A DNA stretch of 57,893 nucleotides from Ga0077527 sp032128415 (GCA_032128415.1 JAQBGW010000011.1:1-57893); one strand, 5' to 3'; positions 34,320 to 42,926 are shown, counted from the first letter of the stretch. Notes: generated by a model not told the origin, from the letters alone. Program-made: numbers and translations.

Positions 34320-34401
34320 AACGGGGTGCCAGTATGCAGAACGTCCCGCATACCGGCAACCCGTAGCAGGCCACATGGGTCTGCAGTCAAATGCCGCCGG
34401 C

Positions 34402-35247
34402 TCAGCGCGGATCCGGCGCGAAGCGCAAGGGAAACGGATCCGGCCGCGCAATCGACGGCGCGTGGATAACGCCCTGCGCCACCAGGTTGCTATAGCTGTC
34501 GTAGTAAATGGTGATGACCTCGGCCGGAGCGTTGGTGGCGCGTTCGAACTCGGTAAAGGTGACCTGCGACACTTCGCTGCGCCCGTGGCCGGTGCCCAAC
34601 CGTGCGGATTTCTGCACAGTGGTCTGGGATTCGGCGCGTGATCCTGCGCCAGCCCCGAGACCGGCCAGATCATCGCGGGCCAGGGCCGGGGAAGAGGCCG
34701 GACCTGTGTTGCTGCTCTCCGCCATTTTTGATGCCGGTGGTGACGCATCGGCTTCCGCTGCGCGCGCCGGCTGCGGCGGCGAATACTGCACGACCGGTTC
34801 GGGCTGCTTGCGGAAAACCGCGACGCCGATGACGCCGACATTGCCGGGGCGTCCGGTGCGCGCCGCGTAGGAATCAGGCAAGGAGGTGAAGTAAAAAGCG
34901 GCGACGCGATCGAGGCTCTTGCGCCAGCCCTTGATGTGAAAGCCCTGATACCCGCCCAGCACGTAACCGCCCTGGTCCCAGCCTGCAGTTTCACCGGACA
35001 TGACATCGACACCATCGACCGACACCACGGTCAGAATGTCCCCGCGCTGGCGATTGCGCATGCGAATTTCGTACTCATTGCCGGGTTTGCCGATAACGTA
35101 GTATCGCCCTTCATGCTTGTAGACCGGCAGCGCGCGATTCTGCGCACGGTCGTGGACAACAATGTTGGCGATGTTCCCCACTGCCGCTGCAGGCAGCGAC
35201 AGCGCGCAAGCGGCCAATGCTGCCGCAATGATGGTCAGACGCTTCAT
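34402..35247 (-). CDS. Secreted protein of unknown function
   Basis: A 281-residue protein with a signal peptide (residues 1-22, ending PAAA). The first mature half (about 25-165) is well ordered: IVVHDRAQNRALPVYKHEGR, YVIGKPGNEYEIRMRNRQRG and VDVMSGETAGWDQGGYVL. A low-complexity linker follows (about 166-220), then a short conserved-looking end with VTFTEFERATNAPAEVITIY. I do not recognise the family. It lies 82 bp upstream of the ECF sigma gene on the same strand and may be its target or sensor partner, by inference. Confidence 0.75.
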   Translation of the reverse strand: MKRLTIIAAALAACALSLPAAAVGNIANIVVHDRAQNRALPVYKHEGRYYVIGKPGNEYEIRMRNRQRGDILTVVSVDGVDVMSGETAGWDQGGYVLGGYQGFHIKGWRKSLDRVAAFYFTSLPDSYAARTGRPGNVGVIGVAVFRKQPEPVVQYSPPQPARAAEADASPPASKMAESSNTGPASSPALARDDLAGLGAGAGSRAESQTTVQKSARLGTGHGRSEVSQVTFTEFERATNAPAEVITIYYDSYSNLVAQGVIHAPSIARPDPFPLRFAPDPR

Positions 35248-35326
35248 GATGACTCCTTGAATGAAATGTGCGGAAGTTCCGCGACATGGCTATAAACGCC
35301 AGCCAGCGGGAATCGGGGTTAAACCG

Positions 35327-35350
35327 GGCTGTGATAGAGGCTGTGATAGA
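35327..35350. repeat. Two-copy 12-bp direct repeat
   Basis: GGCTGTGATAGA occurs twice in tandem (35327-35338 and 35339-35350) in the non-coding leader just before the duplicated gene start. Confidence 0.85.
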
Positions 35351-35358
35351 TTCAAACC

Positions 35359-35493
35359 ATGGATGAAATCGTTCTGCGCGGTATGGCGAAATGGCCCAAC
35401 GTGCCGGCGCGCCGCGGACTCGTTAGCCGCAGGCCCGTTTGCGGGAAGCGGTGCTGGACCGCCGGCATTGCGGAGTTATCCGGGAATGGATGA
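35359..35493 (+). pseudogene. Truncated duplicate of the next gene's start
   Basis: A 44-codon frame starting ATG 35359. Its first 17 codons (MDEIVLRGMAKWPNVPA) match the start of the downstream DUF2946-like gene, with four base changes in 51, three of them silent and one Ile/Leu. After that it diverges and stops at 35493. It is likely a broken partial duplicate, though a short leader peptide cannot be excluded. Confidence 0.6.
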
Positions 35494-36091
35494 ACTCGTG
35501 CTCCGCGGCATGGCGAAATGGCCCAACGTGCCGGCGGTCTACGGCTGGCTGTCGCTCGACCGTCGCGGGCATTGGCGGCTAAAAGGTGAGCGCATCACCA
35601 ATCCGGGAATCGCCGCTTTTTTCGGCCGCAATTACAGCCACGACGATCAGGGTCGCTGGTTTTTCCAGAACGGGCCGCAGCGGGTCTACGTTGCGCTCGA
35701 TTACACGCCGCATATCTATCGGGTTACTGCGCTGCCGGGTGCGCCGCTGACGCTGGTCTCGCACAGCGGCGCTGCTGTGACTGAAATCCGTGCCGCCTAC
35801 ATTGATGAGGTCGGACAATTGCTGCTCGACACCGATCTAGGCATAGGCCTGCTACACGACACCGACCTCGAAACCCTGCTGCCGCGCTTCAGCGGCTCCG
35901 CCGGAGAAACCGGCGAAACTGCGCTGGCGGCAACTCTGGATACACTGCAGGCTGGCAATTCTGTGCCACTGCAACTGGAACTGGGCGCGACCCGGATACC
36001 GGTCAGGCCGATACGGTTCGCCGCGGTACCGGCACAATTTGGTTTTGTCGCGCGTCCACAGCAACCCGCGGGCCAGGAGGAGTGTTACTGA
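35486..36091 (+). CDS. DUF2946-like protein
   Basis: A 201-residue cytoplasmic protein starting MDELVLRGMAKWPNVPAVYGWLSL. The block FFQNGPQRVYVALDYTPHIYR is typical of a conserved Burkholderiales family that I recall as DUF2946; the number is uncertain. Function unknown. I chose ATG 35486; an open frame extends to 35261 but includes the out-of-frame truncated duplicate. Its stop overlaps the HAD gene start (TGATG at 36089-36093), so they are coupled. Confidence 0.75.
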   Translation: MDELVLRGMAKWPNVPAVYGWLSLDRRGHWRLKGERITNPGIAAFFGRNYSHDDQGRWFFQNGPQRVYVALDYTPHIYRVTALPGAPLTLVSHSGAAVTEIRAAYIDEVGQLLLDTDLGIGLLHDTDLETLLPRFSGSAGETGETALAATLDTLQAGNSVPLQLELGATRIPVRPIRFAAVPAQFGFVARPQQPAGQEECY

Positions 36092-36894
36092 TGCAGGCAC
36101 TGGCGGCATTCGACATTGCGGCGCGACGCAGCGTGCGCGGCGTGCTGTGCGACATCGACGACACGCTCACCACCGAAGGCCGTCTGACCGCGGCGGCTTA
36201 CGGCGCGCTCGAACGACTGCACAGCGCCGGGCTGAGCGTCGTGCCGATAACCGGTCGTTCAGCCGGCTGGTGCGACCACATCGCGAGAATGTGGCCGGTG
36301 GATGCTGTAGTTGGCGAGAATGGCGCGTTTTATTTCCGCTACAATCATGCCACATACACCATGCAACGACAGTTCGTGAATCCGCCGGAAGTCCGTGCGC
36401 AACATCGCGCCGCACAGACTGCAATCGCCGCAGAAATTCTTGCCGCCGTGCCCGGCGCTGCCATCGCCGCCGACCAGCATTACCGGGAGACCGATCTCGC
36501 CATCGATTTCTGTGAGGATGTGCCGCGGCTGCCCGATGCCGCCATTCAACACATCGTCGCCCTCATGCAGAGTCGAGGATTAACGGCAAAAATCAGTTCG
36601 ATCCATGTCAACGGCTGGTTCGGCAACTACGACAAACTGGCGATGACGCAGCGACTGTTTCGGGAATGTTTCGATGTCGATCTCGAAACCGAGCGCGCGC
36701 ATTATGTATTCGCCGGTGATTCGCCCAACGACGCGCCGCTGTTCGGTTATTTTCCGCATGCGGTCGGAGTCGCCAATGTCCGTAACTTCGCAGGCCAGCT
36801 TGCGCATGAGCCTGCCTATGTCACCACTGTCGCGGCCGGTGCCGGCTTTGTGGAACTGGTTGATTTTTTACTGGCAGCACGCATTAACACTTAA
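36091..36894 (+). CDS. HAD-IIB-family phosphatase
   Basis: A 267-residue HAD hydrolase of subclass IIB. Motif I is CDIDDTLTTEG with the nucleophile Asp and acid/base Asp; motif II is the Thr in VPITGRSAGW; motif III lysine is in NYDKLAMTQ; motif IV is FAGDSPNDAPLFGYF. Relatives include sucrose- and mannosyl-3-phosphoglycerate phosphatases; the substrate is unknown. ATG 36091 follows AGGAGG; GTG 36082 is too close to that site. It is coupled to the preceding gene. Confidence 0.9.
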   Translation: MQALAAFDIAARRSVRGVLCDIDDTLTTEGRLTAAAYGALERLHSAGLSVVPITGRSAGWCDHIARMWPVDAVVGENGAFYFRYNHATYTMQRQFVNPPEVRAQHRAAQTAIAAEILAAVPGAAIAADQHYRETDLAIDFCEDVPRLPDAAIQHIVALMQSRGLTAKISSIHVNGWFGNYDKLAMTQRLFRECFDVDLETERAHYVFAGDSPNDAPLFGYFPHAVGVANVRNFAGQLAHEPAYVTTVAAGAGFVELVDFLLAARINT

Positions 36895-36902
36895 ATTAAT
36901 AT

Positions 36903-37949
36903 ATGAATAAAATCATAGACTTAAGAACTGATACCGTCACCCAGCCGACACCCGCCATGCTGGCCGCCATGCAAACCGCGACGCAGGGTGACGACTCGCG
37001 CGACAGCGATCCGACGGTGATGAAACTCGAAGCGCTGGCCGCGACACTCACCGGCAAGGACGCCGGGCTCTACATGCCCAGCGGCACCATGACCAACCTG
37101 GTTGCGGTGCTCGCGCACACGTCACGCGCCGGTGAAGTGCTGCTCGAGCGCGGCGCACACATGCTCAACACCGAATTGGGCGGCCTCGCCGCCGTTGCCG
37201 GCGTGTTCTACAAAGCGATTCTGGGCACGCGCGGCGCGATGAACGAAACTGCGCTGCGCGAAGCTGTGCGGCCGATGACACGCAACAACTTTGGCACGGC
37301 GCTGATCTGCATGGAAACCACACACAATGGCGCCGGCGGCGCGGTGCTGCCACTGGCGCACATGCGAATGGTGCACGGACTCGCGCAAGAACACGGTATC
37401 CCCGTGCACACCGACGGCGCGCGGCTGTTCAACGCCGCGATCGCGTTGGGCGTGCCAGCTTCGACAGTTGCACGGCACACCGACTCAGTCTGCTTTTGTG
37501 TGTCCAAGGGACTATCGGCACCGGTAGGTTCGGTATTGTGCGGATCGAGCGCCTTCATTGAGCGCGCACGCGCGTTCCGGCGCATGGTCGGCGGCAACAT
37601 GCGCCAGGCCGGATCGATCGCTGCGGCCGGCATCGTCGCGCTGGAAACCATGATTAAACGCCTTGCTGACGATCATGCCATGGCAAAACGTCTCGCCGCC
37701 GGCCTGCAGGCTATCGACGCATCGCTGATTGATCCCAATGAAGTTGAAACCAATATCGTGCGAATCAGCGTACGCGCCAGCGGCCGCAGCGCTGCGCAAT
37801 GGTCGGAAGATTTCAAGGCGCGCGGCATCGCCGTCAGTCCGGCAGATTCGGGATCGCTGCGATTTGTGACCCATCGCCATATCGATAACACAGACATCGA
37901 TGCGGCCATCGCCGCATGCCGCGAGATCTGGAAATCCGGCGTCAGATGA
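36903..37949 (+). CDS. ltaE: Low-specificity L-threonine aldolase
   Basis: A PLP-dependent enzyme cleaving threonine to glycine and acetaldehyde. Length 348 is typical. Signatures: LRTDTVTQPTPAMLAAMQ, GDDSRDSDPTV, LYMPSGTMTNLVAV, HTDGARLFNAA and the PLP lysine in CFCVSKGLSAPVGSVL. It follows the HAD gene by 8 bp. Its 3' end overlaps that of the last phnE by 8 bp, so the two transcription units are tightly convergent. Confidence 0.96.
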   Translation: MNKIIDLRTDTVTQPTPAMLAAMQTATQGDDSRDSDPTVMKLEALAATLTGKDAGLYMPSGTMTNLVAVLAHTSRAGEVLLERGAHMLNTELGGLAAVAGVFYKAILGTRGAMNETALREAVRPMTRNNFGTALICMETTHNGAGGAVLPLAHMRMVHGLAQEHGIPVHTDGARLFNAAIALGVPASTVARHTDSVCFCVSKGLSAPVGSVLCGSSAFIERARAFRRMVGGNMRQAGSIAAAGIVALETMIKRLADDHAMAKRLAAGLQAIDASLIDPNEVETNIVRISVRASGRSAAQWSEDFKARGIAVSPADSGSLRFVTHRHIDNTDIDAAIAACREIWKSGVR

Positions 37950-38745
37950 GGCGCTTGCGGATCGCCGTGACCACAATCTCGGCCAGCAGCACCACAGCAA
38001 AGATCGCCACCAGCATCAGCGCCACGCGCTGCCATTGAAACAGGTTCATCGCCGAATCGATGGCCATGCCAATGCCGCCGGCGCCGACCAGCCCCAGTAC
38101 GGCGGATTCGCGCACGCTGATATCCCAACGGAACAGCGCGATACCCCAGAACGCCGGCTCAACCTGCGGCCAATAGCCCTTGATGAACACGGTGAGCCAC
38201 GGCGCGCCGCAACTGCGCAGCGCCTCAACCGGACCAGTGCGCGCTTCCTCCAGCGCCTCTCCGAACAGCTTGCCGACGAAACCAATGGAGCGAAACGCGA
38301 TTGCCATGGTGCCGGCCAGCGCACCGGGCCCAAAAATGGCCACGAACAATAGTGCCCACACCAGCGAATTGACGGAGCGCGAGGATACCAGCATCAGTTT
38401 TGCAAAATAGTTCAGCCCGGCATTGGACGTCAGATTGTTCGCCGCCAGCACCCCGAGTGGAACGGCCATGATGATCGCGAGCAGCGTACCCAGTGTGGCG
38501 ATATGCAGGGTTTCGATCAGTGCTTCATGTACGCCCTTGGGATAATAGCGCCACTCAATGGGCCACATCCGCTGCAGCAGGTCGAACACCTGCGCCGGCG
38601 CATCGTAAAGAAACTCGGGGATGATTTCGACGGTGCGCAACGACACCACGCAGGCCAGCACGACGCCGAAATACAGGGCGTAGCGGCCCATTCGCTCAGC
38701 ACGCGTATATCGCTGCCACTCGTGCCGGTCGGTTGCTGCCGTCAT
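37942..38745 (-). CDS. phnE: Phosphonate-type ABC permease PhnE (second)
   Basis: A 267-residue inner-membrane permease of the PhnE type with about six helices. The EAA-type loop is EALRSCGAPWLTVFIKGYWPQVEPAF, and RESAVLGLVGAGGIGMAID follows. The adjacent gene is also PhnE-like; paired permeases are usual in this family. It overlaps the upstream phnE by 4 bp. Substrate class is phosphonate/phosphite by family, not proven here. Confidence 0.92.
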   Translation of the reverse strand: MTAATDRHEWQRYTRAERMGRYALYFGVVLACVVSLRTVEIIPEFLYDAPAQVFDLLQRMWPIEWRYYPKGVHEALIETLHIATLGTLLAIIMAVPLGVLAANNLTSNAGLNYFAKLMLVSSRSVNSLVWALLFVAIFGPGALAGTMAIAFRSIGFVGKLFGEALEEARTGPVEALRSCGAPWLTVFIKGYWPQVEPAFWGIALFRWDISVRESAVLGLVGAGGIGMAIDSAMNLFQWQRVALMLVAIFAVVLLAEIVVTAIRKRLI

Positions 38746-39536
38746 TGGTACAACTTCTTAATCTGGTTCTGCAGCATTTCGCTGACCATGATGACGGCGA
38801 TGATCGCCAGCAATATGGTCAGCAGGAAGTCGTAGTCGAAGCGCTGGAAGGCGGCAAACAGGGTGCCGCCGATGCCGCCTGCGCCGACGATGCCGACCAT
38901 GGTGGAATTGCGCAGATTCGAATCGACCTGATAAGTGGCAAATCCGACAAAACGCGTTAATACCTGAGGCAGCACGCCGTAGGCAATGACGCTGGCGAAC
39001 GGCGCACCGGTGGCGCGGATCGCCTCCACCTGTTTCAAAGAAATCTCCTCGATGGCTTCGGCAAACAGTTTGGCGGTGAAACCGATGGACGCGACCGTCA
39101 GCGCCAGTATCCCGGCGAGCGCGCCGAAGCCCACCGCCTTGACGAACACAATGGCGATGATGACCTGGTGAAACGAGCGGCACAGCGCAATGAACAGGCG
39201 CATCGGCCAGGTGATCCAAGCCGGCATCAAGTTGCGCGCAGCAAGCAGGCTCATGGGCAACGACAACACGATGCCCAGTGCCGAGGCGATGATGGCGATC
39301 TCGATGGATTCGTATAACCCCTGGGCCAGCAACTGGAGCTTGGAAGACGTGGTGTCCGGCGGCAACATGCGGCCGATGAAACGCATGCCATTGTCGAGAC
39401 CGATGACAAAGCGTTCCCAGGTAATGTCGAGAATAGATGCGGCGTAGAACGAATACGCGATCAGCGCGATCCAGGCGACTCGACTTGGCCAGTGGGGCAA
39501 GAAGGCCGGGGGGCGTGGTTGTGCGATCTCGCTCAC
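38742..39536 (-). CDS. phnE: Phosphonate-type ABC permease PhnE (first)
   Basis: A 264-residue permease with the coupling loop EAIRATGAPFASVIAYGVLPQVLT and RNSTMVGIVGAGGIGGTLF. It lies 4 bp after phnC and overlaps the next phnE by 4 bp, so the four transport genes are tightly packed. The two permeases are clearly different sequences, not a recent duplication. Confidence 0.93.
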   Translation of the reverse strand: MSEIAQPRPPAFLPHWPSRVAWIALIAYSFYAASILDITWERFVIGLDNGMRFIGRMLPPDTTSSKLQLLAQGLYESIEIAIIASALGIVLSLPMSLLAARNLMPAWITWPMRLFIALCRSFHQVIIAIVFVKAVGFGALAGILALTVASIGFTAKLFAEAIEEISLKQVEAIRATGAPFASVIAYGVLPQVLTRFVGFATYQVDSNLRNSTMVGIVGAGGIGGTLFAAFQRFDYDFLLTILLAIIAVIMVSEMLQNQIKKLYQ

Positions 39537-39540
39537 GGCT

Positions 39541-40329
39541 TCATTCCAGCCAGTCTTCCCCGCCGTAGATCTGCTTCAGATGATCATCGGTCAGCCCGTC
39601 GGGCGTTCCTGCATAGACCACGCTGCCTCCGGCCATGCCGATGACATGATTCGCAAAGCGCCGCGCCAATGGCACGTTATGGATGTTGACGATTACCGGG
39701 ATATGGCGGCTTGCGGTAATTCCTGCCAGCAGTTCCATGATTTCAACCGAAGTCTTGGGATCCAGTGACGAGGTCGGCTCATCGGCGAGCAGGATATCGG
39801 GATGTTGCATCACCGCGCGTGCAATGCCGACACGCTGACGTTGCCCACCGGACAGCGCATCCGCGCGCTGGTTGGCAAATGACGTCAGCCCTACGGTATC
39901 AAGCAACTCCCAGGCCATCGTAATGTCCTGCTCTGGATAGTTGCGGAAGAAGGCTTGCCACGGTGACAAATAGCCCAATCGGCCCGACAGCACGTTCTCC
40001 ATGACTGTCAGACGTTCGACCAGGTTGAATTCCTGAAACACCATGCCGATACGGCGACGATGTTCGCGCAAAGCCCTTCCCGAGAGCCCGGTCATGTCGA
40101 CGCCATGAAACAGCACCTGTCCGGATGTAGGTTCGACCAACCGGTTAATACAGCGGATCAGCGTCGATTTACCGGTGCCGGAGGGCCCGATCACTGCGGT
40201 AATGCCGCGATCAGGGAAAACGATGGAAATACCCCGCAGCACCGGTGTGCCACGGCGGTATTCCTTGGTCAGTTCGCGAACTTCAATGGTTGCGGGCGCG
40301 GCTCCGGCCGGTTGCGCAATCCCGGCCAT
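39541..40329 (-). CDS. phnC: Phosphonate-type ABC ATPase PhnC
   Basis: A 262-residue ABC ATPase. Walker A is GPSGTGKSTLIRC, the signature LSGGQRQRVGIARAVM and Walker B DILLADEPTSSLDP, followed by the H-loop in IVNIHNVPLARR. The pattern INRLVEPTSGQVLFHG is common in PhnC. Its ATG shares a base with the phnD stop (TAATG), so translation is coupled. Confidence 0.93.
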   Translation of the reverse strand: MAGIAQPAGAAPATIEVRELTKEYRRGTPVLRGISIVFPDRGITAVIGPSGTGKSTLIRCINRLVEPTSGQVLFHGVDMTGLSGRALREHRRRIGMVFQEFNLVERLTVMENVLSGRLGYLSPWQAFFRNYPEQDITMAWELLDTVGLTSFANQRADALSGGQRQRVGIARAVMQHPDILLADEPTSSLDPKTSVEIMELLAGITASRHIPVIVNIHNVPLARRFANHVIGMAGGSVVYAGTPDGLTDDHLKQIYGGEDWLE

Positions 40330-41366
40330 TACTTTTTCTTGGCTTTGGCAGCCTTCTCGCGCTTAGCTGCCTCGCGTGCAGCTTCCTTTTCGTAGGCAGC
40401 GCGATTAAACGGTGTGCCGGTGCCCTCGGCAATCTTGCGCACCACCTCCCAGTCCTTCTGGTAGGTAATCGGGAAAAACCGGTCGGCGCCGCCGAATGTT
40501 TTCTTCATATCCGCAGGAAAGCGGTAATCGTAGAAACACTTGGTCAGGGTCTTGACCAGATCCGGGTGCAGATCATGCGCATAGGCAAACGACGACGTCG
40601 GGAAAACCGGGCTCTTGAAGATGATGCGGAAATCATCAGCCTTGATCTCGCCACGTCCGGCCATCCGGTGGAACACGTCGGAGGCCACCGGTGCCGCGTC
40701 GTAATCGCCGGATTCCACGCCCTTCACCGACTGGCCGTGGCCACCGGAAAACAGCACTTTGTAATCCTTGTCCGGCGTCAGCCCTTCCGGCGGAAACAGC
40801 ACTTTCGGCGCCAGGTTGCCGGAGTTCGATGACGGTGAAGTATGGGCGATCTTCTTGTCTTTGAGATCAACCAGCTTCTGGTAAGAACTGGCTTTTTTGA
40901 CAATCATCAGCAGGTTATAACCCTGAAAATCCTTCTCGTAACCCTTGACGGCGAACGGCACCGCGCCTGCGAGATTCACCGCAAATCCGGTCGGACCGGT
41001 GGAAAATCCACCCACATGCAGGCGCCCGGCACGCATGGCTTCAATCTCGGCGGCATTGGAGTTCACCGAGTAGTAGATGACACGTTTGCCGGTGCACTGG
41101 GACAGGTGATTGAGGAACGGCTTGAACGCATTGGCGTAAACCGCAGGATCCTCCACCGGTGTGTAGGTAAATACCAGCGTGCCCGGATTCTTCAGCCGAT
41201 TCGCATCCTTGGGCGTGTCGGCAACGAGATCCTTGTTTTCATCGCAATACAGATTATCGAGCTGACCGCGATGCTTGCAGTCATCGGCCTGCGCCAGCGC
41301 GCCAAGCGCGGTCAGTCCCAACAACAGCGCCAGTGCGGCACGGGTGATTACTTTTCCTGTTTTCAT
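40329..41366 (-). CDS. phnD: PhnD-like periplasmic binding protein
   Basis: A 345-residue periplasmic phosphate/phosphite/phosphonate-type binding protein. Signal peptide about 1-26 (ending LAQA). The family pattern is visible in LVFTYTPVEDPAVYANAFKPFL and in GYNLLMIVKKASSYQKLVDLKDKKIAHTSPSSNSG, with GVESGDYDAAPVASDVF. The first 40 mature residues contain two Cys (DCKHRGQLDNLYCDEN), unusual in PhnD. The C-terminus is Lys/Ala-rich (REAAKREKAAKAKKK). GGGAGGAG lies just before ATG 41366. Confidence 0.9.
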   Translation of the reverse strand: MKTGKVITRAALALLLGLTALGALAQADDCKHRGQLDNLYCDENKDLVADTPKDANRLKNPGTLVFTYTPVEDPAVYANAFKPFLNHLSQCTGKRVIYYSVNSNAAEIEAMRAGRLHVGGFSTGPTGFAVNLAGAVPFAVKGYEKDFQGYNLLMIVKKASSYQKLVDLKDKKIAHTSPSSNSGNLAPKVLFPPEGLTPDKDYKVLFSGGHGQSVKGVESGDYDAAPVASDVFHRMAGRGEIKADDFRIIFKSPVFPTSSFAYAHDLHPDLVKTLTKCFYDYRFPADMKKTFGGADRFFPITYQKDWEVVRKIAEGTGTPFNRAAYEKEAAREAAKREKAAKAKKK

Positions 41367-41402
41367 GACTCCTCCCAAGTTGAACTAATTTGCAGCAGAT
41401 TG

Positions 41403-41873
41403 TTATTTTGTCGTATCACCGACGACGTCTGCGAGCAGTTTGTGGACCTTACGCAATGCGTCCACCGACTGTGCGGTTCCGGATGCGGCCGGCGCGCGAT
41501 ACGACAAGTACACCTGTCCGGGCATCTTGGGCAGCGTGTATATCGCTATGACATACGGGCAGAAAACGATATTGTGCGGATCGGCCTCCATGGTATCTCG
41601 GGAAACCTGGGCGCTGCAGAACTCGATCGCCTCGGCCTTGCCGTAGATGGGGTGACTGCGCTCCAGATTACGCCCGGTGCGCTCCAGCATCGCACCGATG
41701 CGCGCGGTGTTATTGATGACCAAGCCGCGGTTTTCGAGCGCCCAGATCAGACGCTCCTTGATGTCATCAAAATCACCCTTGACCGCGCGGATATAAACGT
41801 CGGGCGCCGCGGCCTGTACCGCGGACGCAATCAGGCACATCACCAAAAATACACCGCATGCCGCGCGCTTCAT
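41403..41873 (-). CDS. DUF302-family periplasmic protein
   Basis: A 156-residue protein with a signal peptide (about 1-22, ending VQA). The DUF302 pattern is seen in DFDDIKERLIWALENRGLVI and in the NPxxGxx-like and CSAQVSRDTMEADPHNIVFCPY segments. It contains two cysteines in that middle segment. Function unknown. It lies 36 bp upstream of phnD on the same strand and probably leads the operon, which is an unusual pairing. Confidence 0.8.
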   Translation of the reverse strand: MKRAACGVFLVMCLIASAVQAAAPDVYIRAVKGDFDDIKERLIWALENRGLVINNTARIGAMLERTGRNLERSHPIYGKAEAIEFCSAQVSRDTMEADPHNIVFCPYVIAIYTLPKMPGQVYLSYRAPAASGTAQSVDALRKVHKLLADVVGDTTK

Positions 41874-42193
41874 ATGCCCTCTCGCTTGAGCCGGACGCCA
41901 GGTGCAGTGTAACGCCCCACGGACGTCGGGCGCAGAAGCCCCCCAGCACGACCAGCGTGAACCGGGCTCAACTGGTACCTCCGGGCGACCCTGGCATGAA
42001 TTTTTTTTACTCGTACAACTTGTTGATTTTTATAATTTATACGGGGATTCCGCAGGCGCGGGGTACCCCCCGCGCCTTGCCCCGACCACGCGGATTGGGT
42101 ATCTTTACCCCCTGCTGTCTGCAGGTTGCTACATGCCACCCGCAGCGGGCGTCGGACTTCTCCCGAGACCGATCCAGCTGCATGGCACCGACG
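41874..42193. other. Intergenic region upstream of DUF302 operon
   Basis: No gene recognised. It has a T-rich/AT-rich segment (42000-42045) that probably carries the DUF302-phn promoter, the strong hairpin at 42054, and GC-rich sequence of unclear meaning up to the histone-like gene. Confidence 0.4.
42054..42077. other. Perfect 10-bp GC-rich inverted repeat
   Basis: AGGCGCGGGG, loop TACC, CCCCGCGCCT. A very stable hairpin in the gap between the DUF302 and histone-like genes. No T-run follows on either strand, so it is not a standard terminator; it may be the end of the histone-like transcript or a protein site. Confidence 0.6.
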
Positions 42194-42508
42194 TCAGGGC
42201 TTGCTTCCCATCGGGAACGGCCATGCGCCCGGAACAGCAATCGGACGACGGGGCGCGACGACTGGAGCCGGTTCCGGCATTGCCCGGGGTGCAGGTCTTC
42301 CTGAAGCCGCCCGCTTTTTGGCAGCAGGTTGTTGTTTCTGCTTTTTCTTGACTGCTTTTTTCTTCGCCGGCTTTCGGGCCGGCTTTTTTTTGCCCGCCTT
42401 TCGGCTTGCACTCTTCCGCGTTGCAGCCTTGCGAACGACTTTCTTCTTTTTCAGTTGTTTCTTCTTTGCCGTCTTTTTCTTTGCTGCCTTCTTTTTCGCT
42501 TTTGCCAT
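42194..42508 (-). CDS. Histone H1-like lysine-rich protein
   Basis: A 104-residue very basic protein starting MAKAKKKAAKKKTAKKKQLK, with (A/P)KK(K/A) repeats to about residue 65, then a Pro/Ala/Arg-rich end (VVAPRRPIAVPGAWPFPMG). It resembles the bacterial H1-like or AlgP-type nucleoid proteins. An ideal AGGAGG site is 5 bp before ATG 42508. Likely binds DNA or polyanions non-specifically. Low complexity limits homology claims. Confidence 0.75.
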   Translation of the reverse strand: MAKAKKKAAKKKTAKKKQLKKKKVVRKAATRKSASRKAGKKKPARKPAKKKAVKKKQKQQPAAKKRAASGRPAPRAMPEPAPVVAPRRPIAVPGAWPFPMGSKP

Positions 42509-42620
42509 GCGAGCCTCCTTCTGCTTCTTCTCATCTTGCGCGCACCCTTGCGGGTATTCCGCGCTCCCCGGCACTACTTATGTTGCAGCGGTGTGCCGCT
42601 TGCCGTTGTTACTGCAGATA

Positions 42621-42926
42621 CTAGTGCACCATGGCGCCCGCCTTGGTCGCCAGATCGCGATAAAGCAGATCCGGATCAACGCGAATGCCGCCGCTCCAGG
42701 TCAGGACGTTCGATACCGGATCGAATGCTACCCGACGGAATAACGTGGCATCGGATAACACTGCCAGTGCCGTGTCGCCAACCAGATCACCCAGATATAC
42801 ATGGCCTTCCAAGCCATCATCAAAACGCAGCCAGAGAGTGCAGTTTTCTTCCGCGCGCAGTTCGGTAACCGTATGCAGATGAGCCCTGCGACTGCGGTAA
42901 CGCCGGAACTTCAGACTGAGTGCCAA
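42621..42926 (-). CDS. DUF2442-family protein
   Basis: A 101-residue protein with the DUF2442 pattern: LWLRFDDGLEGHVYLGDLVG, then DATLFRRVAFDPVSNVLTWSGGIRVDPDLLYRD. Such proteins are often paired with DUF4160 toxin-like partners, but none is adjacent. Function unknown. Confidence 0.82.
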   Translation of the reverse strand: MALSLKFRRYRSRRAHLHTVTELRAEENCTLWLRFDDGLEGHVYLGDLVGDTALAVLSDATLFRRVAFDPVSNVLTWSGGIRVDPDLLYRDLATKAGAMVH

